DNA of 64,000 nucleotides, taken from Anabaena cylindrica PCC 7122. GTDB lineage: Bacteria > Cyanobacteriota > Cyanobacteriia > Cyanobacteriales > Nostocaceae. Below the pieces are notes generated by a model. It was not told the origin of the DNA. It saw only the letters and a program-made list of their open reading frames with translations, and made no database searches. Positions 51,787 to 60,524 of the stretch are shown here, one piece after another. Numbering within the stretch: position 1 is the first letter of the stretch; every line of letters begins with the position of its first letter. The stretch spans positions 2,980,001-3,044,000 of the forward strand of contig NC_019771.1 in NCBI RefSeq assembly GCF_000317695.1, given 5' to 3'. Made by a program: the position numbers and the translations under genes.

Positions 51787-52201
51787 ATGCCCAAGTTAGA
51801 CATCATTCACAACGCTGTCAAAAATGCAATTATAAAAGATGGGTGGATAATTACAGATGATCCTTACCTTATTCAGTATCGGAGAACAACGCTTTACGCG
51901 GATCTTGGTGCTGAACGCCCGATAGCGGTAGAACGTTCAGGACAAAAGCTAGTTATTGAAGTGAAAAGCTTCATTGGTGCTTCAAAAATCCAAGATTTAA
52001 AAGAAGCTCTAGGTCAGTATGATATATAGATACCTTTTAGAAGAAACTGCACCTGAGCGTAAATTATATATTGCTGTTAGTGCGATAGCCTATACAACTT
52101 TCTTCACTCAAGATGTGATTCAACTCATCCTCAGTAAACATCAACTTCCGCTAATTGTTGTAGATACAGAAGTAGAGGAGATTAGACAATGGATAAATTA
52201 A
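51787..52201 (+). pseudogene. xisH: xisH homologue with a one-base frameshift
   Basis: XisH is a restriction-nuclease-like protein needed for fdxN-element excision in Anabaena heterocysts; most homologues occur as XisH-XisI pairs outside that element. The first part reads IKDGWIITDDPYLIQYRRTT and VIEVKSFIGASKIQDLKEAL; after GQYDI a TAG stops it at 52029. The second part continues in another frame with YRYLLEETAPERKLYIAVSA and ends LIVVDTEVEEIRQWIN at 52201. The whole span is 3n+1, so one extra base explains the break (around 52015-52025). E-X-K in VIEVKS is intact. Product, if any, would be truncated. Confidence 0.85.
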
Positions 52202-52530
52202 CTGAGTATTCCCAATTAATCAAGAGAATTTTAACTGAATATGTAGAATTGTGTCAGCGACATCCCCAAAAAGATATTGAAACATTCTTGATTGTAGATG
52301 AAGAAAAACGTAATTACATCTGGATGAATCTTGGTTGGCAAAATGGTGAAAGAATTACAGGAATGACTGTATATGTTCGCTTGCGAGATGGTAAATTCTG
52401 GATTGAGGAAGATTGGACAGAAAATGGTATTGCGACAGATTTAGTCGAGGCTGGTGTTCCTAAAGAAGATATAGTTTTAGCGTTTCATGAGCCTAAAATT
52501 AGGCAGTATACAGATTTTGCAGTAGCTTGA
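52189..52530 (+). CDS. xisI: XisI-family protein
   Basis: XisI is the partner of XisH, originally named for fdxN-element excision control. The 113-residue protein has YSQLIKRILTEYVELCQRHP, then NYIWMNLGWQNGERITGMTV and DGKFWIEEDWTENGIATDLV, all family traits. It overlaps xisH by 13 bases, a typical coupling. Since xisH is frameshifted, this xisI may have lost its partner. A second, MITE-broken xisI follows 120 bases later. Confidence 0.88.
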   Translation: MDKLTEYSQLIKRILTEYVELCQRHPQKDIETFLIVDEEKRNYIWMNLGWQNGERITGMTVYVRLRDGKFWIEEDWTENGIATDLVEAGVPKEDIVLAFHEPKIRQYTDFAVA

Positions 52531-52651
52531 TTTTGGGTGATAATGTCAAGCCAAAATTACATCATTCCACTATAGAGAGAGGAATAATTCATGACTAAAC
52601 GCATGAGTGGAAAAGGTTTTAGTAAGCGATATAATAAAAAATATCAATTTG

Positions 52652-53089
52652 ATGGTTCATTGCTATAGCGGTTCTCGGTTGAGTGAGATACAAGAACCCC
52701 ACCCCCAACCCCCTCCCCGCAAGCGATGAGGGGGCTATGATGTATTTCATTCAAGTGCATACCGCTATAAATATCGAGAATACATTCAAACCCTACTCAC
52801 AAATTACGCCAAAGATGATATTTCCACCGACGAAGTAGATGTGGAACTCATCTTTGATACAACACGTGACCATTACCAGTGGATAAATGTTGGTTGGGAA
52901 GATTTAAATCGCGTTTATATGACTGTGATTCACTTCGATATTAAAAACGGCAAAATTTGGTTACAACAGAACTTAACAGAAGAAAATCCCGCAGAAGATT
53001 TAGTAAAAATGGGTGTTCCCAGAGAAGATATCATCCTGGGATTACATCCTCCTTATAAACGTCCGTATACAGATTATGGAGTTGCTTAG
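52652..53089 (+). pseudogene. Second xisI copy disrupted by a MITE
   Basis: If the element between 52664 and 52765 is removed (102 bases), the frame reads MVHCYKYREYIQTLLTNYAK, DDISTDEVDVELIFDTTRDH, then YQWINVGWEDLNRVYMTVIH and ends YTDYGVA: 111 residues, the usual XisI size. In the present DNA the same frame meets a TGA at 52727-52729 inside the insertion. A GTG at 52841 could start an 82-residue remnant. The C-terminal 80% is unbroken, so the disruption looks recent. Confidence 0.85.
52664..52769. mobile_element. MITE inserted in codon 5 of xisI copy 2
   Basis: Ends TATAGCGGT and ACCGCTATA are inverted, and the match extends about 29 bases inward with a few differences (TTGAGTGAGATACA against TTGAATGAAATACA). 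The core has CCCCCTCCCC...GAGGGGG. TA or TATA target duplication fits, as in IS630/Tc1-type insertions. No transposase. Confidence 0.8.
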
Positions 53090-53229
53090 AAAATGTTTTA
53101 AAAGTGATTGATCACGTATCAAAAACACTCCTGTTCCTCTCCGCGCCTCCGCGTCTCTGCGTGATAAAAAACCAACTTCCATAACCACACAAATAGCCTT
53201 AAAGTAAAAATAAACATCTACTATTGACT

Positions 53230-54699
53230 ATGCTTACCCAAGATAAAAAACAAATCGACTGGAAACCCATCATCAAAAAATTTATTGCAGTTCTTGGAGA
53301 AAAAGGAGTAGTAAAACGCCGGGAAGAACTCCTCACTTATGAATGCGACGGCTTAACCAGCTATCGCCAAACTCCCCCAGTTGCAGTTTTACCGCGCACC
53401 ACAGAACAAGTAGCTGAAGTTGTCAAAATTTGTAATCAATACTCCGTCCCCTTCATTGCCAGGGGTTCTGGAACCGGTTTATCTGGTGGCGCTTTACCAT
53501 CAGAAGATTCGGTTTTAATTGTCACATCTTTAATGCGGCAAATCATCAAAATTGATTTAGAAAATCAGCTTGCAGTTGTTCAACCTGGAGTCATAAATAG
53601 CTGGGTGACACAAGCCGTTAGTGGTGCTGGTTTTTACTATGCACCAGATCCTTCTAGTCAAATAATCTGCTCAATTGGTGGGAATATCGCGGAAAATTCA
53701 GGTGGAGTACATTGTTTAAAATATGGTGTCACTACTAACCATGTTTTGGGTTTAAAACTTGTGCTTCCTGACGGTTCAATTGTTGATGTCGGGGGACAAA
53801 TTCCTGAAATGCCAGGTTATGATTTAACAGGTGTATTTGTCGGTTCAGAAGGAACTTTAGGAATTGCGACAGAAATCACTTTGCGAATTCTCAAAAGTGC
53901 AGAATCTATTTGTGTGCTTTTAGCAGATTTTACCAGTGTTGAAGATGCAGCAGCAACTGTTTCCGATATCATCAGCGCCGGAATTATTCCCGGTGGGATG
54001 GAAATGATGGATAATATTAGTATTAACGCCGTTGAAGATGTTGTCGCTACTAATTGTTATCCTCGTGATGCAACGGCAATTTTATTAGTAGAAATTGATG
54101 GTTTAGAAGTAGAAGTTGCGGTTAATAAAAAGCGAGTAGCTGAAATTTGTCAAAAAAATGGGGCGCGAAATATCACGACTGCGAATGATCCCGAAACGAG
54201 ATTAAAATTGTGGAAAGGACGAAAAGCAGCTTTTGCCGCTGCTGGACATTTAAGCCCTGATTATTATGTGCAAGATGGTGTAATTCCTCGGACTCAATTA
54301 CCTTATGTATTAAATGAAATTGAGGCTTTAAGTCAAAAATATGGTTATCCAATTGCTAATGTATTTCATGCTGGAGATGGTAATTTACATCCTTTAATTT
54401 TATTTGATAATTCCGTGCATGGGGCATTAGAAAAAGTTGAAGAATTAGGTGGAGAAATTCTGAGACTGTGTGTGAAAGTCGGTGGTAGCATTTCTGGTGA
54501 ACATGGAATTGGTGCTGATAAAAAATGTTATATGCCAGATATGTTTAGTGAAGCTGATTTAGAAACTATGCAATGGGTAAGACAGGTTTTTAATCCTCAA
54601 GGTTTAGCAAATCCTGGTAAGATTTTCCCTACTCCGCGCACTTGTGGAGAAGCAGCAAAGGCTTCAATTCAGCAGTTTCCAGGAGTGGAGAGATTTTAA
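53230..54699 (+). CDS. glcD: FAD-linked glycolate/D-lactate oxidase subunit GlcD-like
   Basis: GlcD-type proteins oxidise glycolate (photorespiration) or D-lactate. The FAD PCMH domain is at residues 30-220 (VAVLPRTTEQVAEVVKICNQ, FIARGSGTGLSGGALPSEDS, CSIGGNIAENSGGVHCLKYG), and the C-terminal substrate domain has NVFHAGDGNLHPLILFD and GGSISGEHGIGADKK. The ATG at 53230 is used; a TTG lies two codons earlier. 489 residues. glcE and glcF are not adjacent. Confidence 0.92.
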   Translation: MLTQDKKQIDWKPIIKKFIAVLGEKGVVKRREELLTYECDGLTSYRQTPPVAVLPRTTEQVAEVVKICNQYSVPFIARGSGTGLSGGALPSEDSVLIVTSLMRQIIKIDLENQLAVVQPGVINSWVTQAVSGAGFYYAPDPSSQIICSIGGNIAENSGGVHCLKYGVTTNHVLGLKLVLPDGSIVDVGGQIPEMPGYDLTGVFVGSEGTLGIATEITLRILKSAESICVLLADFTSVEDAAATVSDIISAGIIPGGMEMMDNISINAVEDVVATNCYPRDATAILLVEIDGLEVEVAVNKKRVAEICQKNGARNITTANDPETRLKLWKGRKAAFAAAGHLSPDYYVQDGVIPRTQLPYVLNEIEALSQKYGYPIANVFHAGDGNLHPLILFDNSVHGALEKVEELGGEILRLCVKVGGSISGEHGIGADKKCYMPDMFSEADLETMQWVRQVFNPQGLANPGKIFPTPRTCGEAAKASIQQFPGVERF

Positions 54700-54753
54700 T
54701 TAATAAAGTATACGCTCATACAGTTTATGTGAAAAACCAAAATCAATATTTAC

Positions 54754-54837
54754 GTAGGTTGGGTTAAGCGACAGCGCAACCCAACAAAAGTTTTGATAAA
54801 GTTGGGTGTTGGGTTTCCTTGCGTCAACCCAACCTAC
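54754..54837. repeat. GTAGGTTGGG-type palindromic repeat, second copy
   Basis: GTAGGTTGGGTTAAGCGACA at the left and GCGTCAACCCAACCTAC at the right are near-perfect inverted ends, with AACCCAACA/TGTTGGGTT inside. Same family as 15597-15670. Confidence 0.75.
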
Positions 54838-54943
54838 AGTTTTTATTGTTTATGAAAAAATATTGATATCATTACATAATCCTGATAAATATAATTTAAT
54901 TTTGTAGTTATATTTATATGATCAAATTAAGTCTAGTTGCCAA

Positions 54944-56182
54944 ATGAATAGGGTGTTACGCCGTTGTTTTTTGTTATTTTTGTGTTTAGGATTTGTATTC
55001 AGTTTAACAGGATTGCCAATTTATTCAAGTTTGATTTCTTCTCAAAAAAGTAGTTTGGTAACTACAGAAATTCGAGGTGTTTGGCTGACTAATGTTGCTA
55101 GTGGTGTGCTTTTTGTTCCTTGGGGTGTTGAACGAGCAATAAATCAATTAGCAGCACTCAATTTTAATACAATTTATCCGGTAGTCTGGAATAGAGGTTA
55201 CACTTTCTACAAAAGTGATATTGCTAAAAATATTACAGGAGAAAAAGTTCAACCTTTGATGAATTTATTACATGGAAATGAAGATGTTTTAGCAAAGTTG
55301 GTAAAACTGGCAAAAAATAAAAATTTAAGTGTTATTCCTTGGTTTGAATATGGTTTAATGACTCCACCTGATTCTGCATTAGCAAAGTTATATCCAGAAT
55401 GGTTGACAATTGGACAGGAAGGGTTAAACTCTGTTGATGAAAATCTACCGGAAGAAATTGATAATGGTGTGTTTAATCGCCAAGCTTGGCTAAATCCTTT
55501 GCACCCGCAAGTACAGGAATTTCTCAAAAGTTTAATTTTGGAAGTTGTGCAAAACTACAATGTAGATGGTATTCAAATTGATGATCATTTTGGAATGCCA
55601 GTACAATTTGGTTACGATGATTTTACCATTGAACTTTATCAAAAAGAACATTTAGGTAAAAGTCCACCGAGTGATCCTTTTGATGCTAAGTGGATGCGCT
55701 GGAGGGCAGATAAAATTACTAATTTTATGACCAAAATTAATCAGGAGGTAAAGGCAATTAAGCCTTATGCTAAAATATCTCTTTCTCCTAATTCCCAGTA
55801 TTTTGCATATAAATATTATTTGCAGGATTGGGAAAATTGGGTCAAAAAAGATTTAGTAGATGAGTTGATTTTACAGGTATATCGAAATGACAAAAAATCA
55901 TTTATTGCTGAAATAGAAAAACCTGCTATAAAATTAGCTCTGTCTAAGATTCCTGTGAGTATTGGTATATCAACGGGAACTTTAGCAAGTCCTGTGGATA
56001 TTGATAGCATTAAAGAAAAGGTGCAAATTGTCCGTGATCATAATTTCTTTGGCTTTTCTTTTTTTTATTGGGAAAGTTTATGGAGTTACATGACACCCGA
56101 ATCACCTCAAAGACGGCGTAAGGTTTTTTCTGAGATGTTTCCTACTAAAGCTTTTAAACCTTTAAATATAAAAAAACCGTGA
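54944..56182 (+). CDS. GHL10-type (DUF187) glycoside-hydrolase-like secreted protein
   Basis: A signal peptide (RRCFLLFLCLGFVFSLTGLP) precedes a TIM-barrel domain. Family blocks are EIRGVWLTNVASGVLFVPWG, NFNTIYPVVWNRGYTFYKS, VIPWFEYGLM, AWLNPLHPQVQEFLKSLILE and NYNVDGIQIDDHFGMPVQFG, with probable catalytic Asp residues in the last. Such proteins are thought to act on cell-wall or surface polysaccharides. 412 residues. It overlaps the next gene by one base (TGATG), so the two are translated together. Confidence 0.88.
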   Translation: MNRVLRRCFLLFLCLGFVFSLTGLPIYSSLISSQKSSLVTTEIRGVWLTNVASGVLFVPWGVERAINQLAALNFNTIYPVVWNRGYTFYKSDIAKNITGEKVQPLMNLLHGNEDVLAKLVKLAKNKNLSVIPWFEYGLMTPPDSALAKLYPEWLTIGQEGLNSVDENLPEEIDNGVFNRQAWLNPLHPQVQEFLKSLILEVVQNYNVDGIQIDDHFGMPVQFGYDDFTIELYQKEHLGKSPPSDPFDAKWMRWRADKITNFMTKINQEVKAIKPYAKISLSPNSQYFAYKYYLQDWENWVKKDLVDELILQVYRNDKKSFIAEIEKPAIKLALSKIPVSIGISTGTLASPVDIDSIKEKVQIVRDHNFFGFSFFYWESLWSYMTPESPQRRRKVFSEMFPTKAFKPLNIKKP

Positions 56183-56778
56183 TGCAATTAGCATTTAAAC
56201 ATACTAAATATAGTTTTTTTTCATTTACCTTCCTGTGGACTTTTGCGACTTTGATTGGTTTTTTGTTAAGTTTATTTTTGATTGAGATTGGGGAAAAAGA
56301 ATATATTGGTGTGATGGAGGCTACGATAGGTGGATTAGCGATCGCACTCCCACAAAGCTATATACTCAAACAGAAGATTTTTCCTTTAGGCTGGATCTTA
56401 TCCACCCTCTTAGGTTGGGCGCTAATTGTCGCTATTGGTATAGGTGCTGTGGGTTGGTGTGTACCGTCAACAGAATTGTTACCTATGAGAATCTTCTTAG
56501 GAATTATTTCGGGAGGTACTGGCGGTTTTGTCATTGGACTGACACAATGGTGGTTAGCGATCCCCCAATCAGTTCCCTGGACATGGTGTTGGATGTTCGT
56601 AAGTTCGGCAAGTTGGGCAGTGGCTGTACCTCTTGGTTCAATTTTAGGGCTATCTTTGCGCCGCTTCACACGCTTGTTTTTCGGGGAAGTTGTCGGTTTA
56701 GTTCTTACCTGGCTGGTAGTGGGAATTTTGACAGGAATCAGCGCCTACAAATTGTTTAAAATCACACCTAAGTCCTAA
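56182..56778 (+). CDS. Multi-span membrane protein of unknown function
   Basis: 198 residues with about five hydrophobic segments (SFTFLWTFATLIGFLLSLFL near the start, and Gly-rich spans later such as IISGGTGGFVIGLTQWWLAI). Small Gly/Trp motifs suggest a tightly packed helical bundle. I use the ATG at 56182, in the TGATG overlap; a GTG at 56179 is also possible. It is translationally coupled to the GHL10-type gene, so it may act in the same envelope process; this is inference. Confidence 0.65.
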   Translation: MQLAFKHTKYSFFSFTFLWTFATLIGFLLSLFLIEIGEKEYIGVMEATIGGLAIALPQSYILKQKIFPLGWILSTLLGWALIVAIGIGAVGWCVPSTELLPMRIFLGIISGGTGGFVIGLTQWWLAIPQSVPWTWCWMFVSSASWAVAVPLGSILGLSLRRFTRLFFGEVVGLVLTWLVVGILTGISAYKLFKITPKS

Positions 56779-56785
56779 CTCTCAT

Positions 56786-56896
56786 AGGACTTACGCACTC
56801 AGCCAAGTTGAGAACGGTAGAATAGGCGTTTCAACTTCTGAAGAGATTCTTCGCTGCGCTCAGAATGACAGTTTTTCGTTTCAGTGCGTGAGTCCT
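56786..56896. repeat. MITE-like repeat with AGGACTTACGCACT ends
   Basis: AGGACTTACGCACT (56786-56799) and AGTGCGTGAGTCCT (56883-56896) are inverted with one mismatch (TTACG against TCACG in the complement). The core includes GATTCTTCGCTGCGCTCAGA, a stretch common in interspersed repeats. No ORF. Confidence 0.65.
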
Positions 56897-57194
56897 GTCT
56901 CAATGTATTCATAGAGTGGGGATGAATTTATAAAAATATGAAGAATTGTAACAAATATGAAGGATCATACTAGTTTATAATTAAGTATATGCAAGAATCT
57001 TAGAACATTATTAACAATAACTTCAGTATCAGCCCATTAACAGCATTATAGACGTATTTTAGGCTGTTACTAGGAATATTGGTGAAGTCTACTCCTATTA
57101 ACTGGCTGATATTTTCGATTCATAACTAGAGAAAGATATAAAAATCCATGAATAAAATCTGAAAAATACTTTAGCTTTAGGCGCTAGGGATTAT

Positions 57195-59510
57195 TTGTCA
57201 CCAAAATTAATACCAAAGAAGCGCCTAGAAGAGTCAGCAACACCTAATATGGACTCTCGCATGAAAATAAATCCAGTTGAATCAATTTCCAATTTGACAA
57301 ACTCAGTACTTCAGCAGGTTTTTTTCGGTACAGAAATAGATAAAAAAAGTAGTAGCGAGCAATTTCTACTCAGTATGTACGATTCTGTGCAGACATCTAT
57401 ATTTATCGTCGATGTTCTAGAAGATGGGGATTTTCGCTATCTAGCACTTAATCCTACCCATGAAAGGTGGCTAGGAATTCGCTCAGAGGAACTGCGGGGT
57501 AAAAAACCGGAGGATATTCTCTCTGCCATTGATGCGGCTAGAGTCCGTCAGCGTTATAGTGATTGTGTGCGCTTTGGCAAAACAATTTCCTATGAGCAAT
57601 GTTTGCAATTTCAGGGTATAGATACTTGGTGGAGTACAACTTTAACACCGTTGCGAGATGCAGACTCTAGGATTTATAGACTGATTGGCACTAGTAGCAA
57701 TATTACCCCCTCCAAACTAGCAGAACAAACAGGAATAAAACAAGCTGAAAGGGAACGTTTGCTAGAAGCTATTACCCTGAGAATTCGCCAATTTCAAGAT
57801 TTAGAAACGATTCTCCAGCAGACAGTTAAAGAACTACGCCATTTATTAGAGAGCGATCGCATTTTAATTTATCACTTTGAGCCGGATAATGGTGGTGTGA
57901 TTATTGCTGAATCAACAATTACGGCTGGTGATCCCCTACTAGGCAAAAAAATCAAAGATCCCTGTTTTGATACCAAACATCGAGAACGTTACAGACGCGG
58001 TTGTATTCATGTGGTTGAAGATATTTATGCCACCGGTTTGCATCCTTGTCAACGGGATTTCTTGGCTGCCATGCAGGTACAATCTAATTTAGTTGTACCA
58101 ATTTTATTCCAACAAAAGTTGTGGGGACTTTTGATTGCTCAACATTGCCGAGAAAAGCGACAATGGCAACAGGGAGAAATTGATTTATTCAAACAAATAG
58201 CCGTTCAACTTGGTATTGCGGCTCAACAAGCAGAACTGCAACAACAGGTAAAAAATCTGCAAGAGCAACTAGAATTACAAAAGCAACAGCACGCATTTAA
58301 GTTTCATCAGGTGCAGAGTTTTCAAGCACTGCTACGACGGATTACTGAGCAAATCCGCGATAGTGTAGATGTTAATCAAGTGCTACAAACTGCAACCCAG
58401 GAATTAGCGCAATTATTGCAACTAGAACGATGTCAAATCGAACTGTATAACCCTTGCCAAACTTCAGCTACAGTTATTTGTGAATATAGTTCTAGTTCAC
58501 CCCATTGTCAGGGATTAATGAGGAAGATTGCAGACTTTCCTGAAGTATATCAGCCATTATTGCAAAAACAACCATTGCAAACTGTGGAAATTCTACCGGG
58601 AAACTATCTCCAAGTACAGGTTGTTTCCCAATTAGCTTGTCCCATTTTTGATGCTCAGGGAATTTTGGGCAATATTTGGTTAATTAAGCCAACAGAGGCG
58701 ATATTTGAGGAATTAGAGATATCCTTAGTACAGGAAGTTGCTAATGAATGTGCGATCGCAATTCGTCAATCTCAACTGCAAGAAAAAAACAAAGCACAGG
58801 TAAAAGAACTAGAAAACCGCGAACGTCACAAAAACGAATTTCTCAAAACCCTTTCTCAAGAACTCCGCACACCTGTTACCAGTATTAGCCTCGCTGCTCA
58901 AACTTTAGAAAGTCTGCTTACCCCAAACGGTATTATCGATCTAGAATTAGTCCCGCAACTGTTGCAGATTTTACATAACGAATGTGGACGCGAAAGCAAA
59001 TTAATTAACGATTTGCTCACCCTCACCTATCTCAAAATTGAACCCGAACCCCCGACATTAATCGCCATTGACTTACAAACCTGGCTAACTCCCATTGTCG
59101 AGTCTTTTCGGGATGTTACCGATTGTCAGAAACAAAACTTAAACCTGAGTATTGAGGACAAACTTCCGCTTTTAGAAACCGACATCACCGATTTTGAGCG
59201 CATTATCACAGAATTGCTCAATTATGCTTGTAAATGCACCCCCGCAGGTGAATCAATCAAAGTCTCCGCTGACTTGAATGCAGACACAGTTGAATTAAAA
59301 GTCACTCATTCTGGTGTAGAGATTCCCAGTCATGAACTCACACAGGTTTTTCAGCCATTTTACCGCTTTCCTAACAATTCTCCCTGGAAATCCACCAACA
59401 CGGGATTAGAACTGGCTTTAGTGAAAGCAATGATCAAACGTTTAAACGGCTCAATTCATGTTGAAAGCAGTAATATGCAAATCACTTTCACAATTAGATT
59501 CCCGCTGTAA
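57195..59510 (+). CDS. PAS-GAF(cyanobacteriochrome-like)-GAF protein with degenerate histidine-kinase domain
   Basis: Residues 60-170 are a PAS domain; 190-345 a GAF domain with the DXCF motif (DPCF, 255-258) and the bilin-type Cys in LHPCQRDFL (Cys285), followed by NLVVPILF; 380-525 a second GAF. The kinase region starts near 545. The H-box His is Gln: LSQELRTP (Gln555). The N-box reads ELLNYACKCTP with Tyr677 for Asn, and G1 is THSGVEI (His for Asp, Glu for Gly). G2 is TGLEL. It therefore should not autophosphorylate. 771 residues. A TTG start at 57195 with AGGGA upstream is used; ATG at 57249 is the alternative. Confidence 0.85.
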   Translation: MSPKLIPKKRLEESATPNMDSRMKINPVESISNLTNSVLQQVFFGTEIDKKSSSEQFLLSMYDSVQTSIFIVDVLEDGDFRYLALNPTHERWLGIRSEELRGKKPEDILSAIDAARVRQRYSDCVRFGKTISYEQCLQFQGIDTWWSTTLTPLRDADSRIYRLIGTSSNITPSKLAEQTGIKQAERERLLEAITLRIRQFQDLETILQQTVKELRHLLESDRILIYHFEPDNGGVIIAESTITAGDPLLGKKIKDPCFDTKHRERYRRGCIHVVEDIYATGLHPCQRDFLAAMQVQSNLVVPILFQQKLWGLLIAQHCREKRQWQQGEIDLFKQIAVQLGIAAQQAELQQQVKNLQEQLELQKQQHAFKFHQVQSFQALLRRITEQIRDSVDVNQVLQTATQELAQLLQLERCQIELYNPCQTSATVICEYSSSSPHCQGLMRKIADFPEVYQPLLQKQPLQTVEILPGNYLQVQVVSQLACPIFDAQGILGNIWLIKPTEAIFEELEISLVQEVANECAIAIRQSQLQEKNKAQVKELENRERHKNEFLKTLSQELRTPVTSISLAAQTLESLLTPNGIIDLELVPQLLQILHNECGRESKLINDLLTLTYLKIEPEPPTLIAIDLQTWLTPIVESFRDVTDCQKQNLNLSIEDKLPLLETDITDFERIITELLNYACKCTPAGESIKVSADLNADTVELKVTHSGVEIPSHELTQVFQPFYRFPNNSPWKSTNTGLELALVKAMIKRLNGSIHVESSNMQITFTIRFPL

Positions 59511-59572
59511 CCAGTTTTTTAACTGCAACACTAGCGCCAGCGTCAAAAGTCTGATATCATGAGTCCTAGTGT

Positions 59573-59644
<72 letters not shown>

Positions 59645-59684
59645 CTAAACGCTATCAAGTCATTAAGAATATTCTCTCATGTAG

Positions 59685-59711
59685 GGTGCGTTATGCTGTC
59701 GCTAACGCACC
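59685..59711. repeat. GGTGCGTTA inverted repeat
   Basis: GGTGCGTTA (59685-59693) and TAACGCACC (59703-59711) form a 9-base perfect stem around TGCTGTCGC. It belongs to a GTAGGGTGCGTTA family of dispersed palindromes in cyanobacteria. It lies 41 bases past tRNA-Lys and may end that transcript. Confidence 0.65.
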
Positions 59712-59920
59712 ATTAATATTATTTGGTAATTAATCAATATTTAGTTGTGTACGAAGATCATCTAGTGGTGACTCTGGTAATTTAGGGGGATTTGATCTTT
59801 CTAGGTTATTACCAGATTAATATGAAGCTGCATAAAATAATTAAACGCGGATAAAGACAGATAAATCAATGGATTTCAGAATTATGTGCAACCTCACATA
59901 AAATTGGTATTAGAATACAT

Positions 59921-60382
59921 TTAATCAGGTAAAAAATCTTTATTTAAACATTCATCTGCACTAAAAGGAGACTCTACTGGAAAGTTATCAATTAACAAAC
60001 CTGTTTCTATAGCTGCTTGTTGACGTGCATCTTGATAGCATTCAGAGAATGTTTCTAAAAAATATTTTTTCAAACTAGGACTATCTTGTAAATTTTTATT
60101 TAATCTCCGTCGATGTTCCAAGATAGTAGAAAGCCAACTATTAGTACGTTTTTCTGGCTGATATTTATATTTCAGCAGGTGCATTAAAAGCACTACTAAA
60201 TTACTTTCTAATGCTCTTTTTTCACTTCTTCCCATGCTTTCGATTTCTTCAATCAGATTTTCTAAATCAACTTCTGCCAATTTCCCTGCTTTTAATTGTT
60301 TGGCTGTTGTTTCTATCCACAGGTAAAAATCTTGTTCGTAAAGATTAGCGTTTGTAGTTACTGTTGGTTGATGTGTTGTCAT
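59921..60382 (-). CDS. DUF29-family protein
   Basis: 153 residues, entirely helical. DUF29 hallmarks are LYEQDFYLWIETTAKQLKAG and VDLENLIEEIESMGRSEKRA, then SNLVVLLMHLLKYKYQPEKR and SWLSTILEHRRRLNKNLQDS. The family is expanded in cyanobacteria, often in repeat-rich regions; function unknown. ATG at 60382. The 59712-59920 gap has no ORF beyond a 22-codon stretch that I reject. Confidence 0.88.
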   Translation of the reverse strand: MTTHQPTVTTNANLYEQDFYLWIETTAKQLKAGKLAEVDLENLIEEIESMGRSEKRALESNLVVLLMHLLKYKYQPEKRTNSWLSTILEHRRRLNKNLQDSPSLKKYFLETFSECYQDARQQAAIETGLLIDNFPVESPFSADECLNKDFLPD

Positions 60383-60405
60383 ATAATTGTTTAAACTCTT
60401 GATGA

Positions 60406-60486
60406 TTAATTAATCATTTGCCATTCACGAGCATCTATAAATAAGGATAGATGTTTAACATTAGTAGTAGCAACTAATTTATTCAT
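60406..60486 (-). pseudogene. C-terminal fossil of a VapC-type PIN toxin
   Basis: The minus-strand frame reads MNKLVATTNVKHLSLFIDAR followed by EWQMIN and stops; this is the terminal strand and helix of VapC toxins (cf. VVTTNLKHISRF in the intact gene at 22281-22766). A stop lies three codons upstream, so the rest has been deleted. It is downstream of the gene at 60525-60839 in the toxin position. Confidence 0.6.
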
Positions 60487-60524
60487 GGTAATTTAGAGCA
60501 AGTCTAAAAGGGATTTTCATCAAT

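Noticed and set aside
52591..52668. 25-codon ORF (MTKRMSGKGFSKRYNKKYQF) with a good ribosome binding site, overlapping the start of xisI copy 2
   Set aside because: It stops at the MITE and resembles no known protein; its stop would also exist without the MITE. Left unannotated.
59765..59835. Minus-strand 22-codon peptide ending in LPESPLDDLRTQLNID
   Set aside because: The composition looks protein-like but it has no start and no family I can name; too short to support as a gene fossil.
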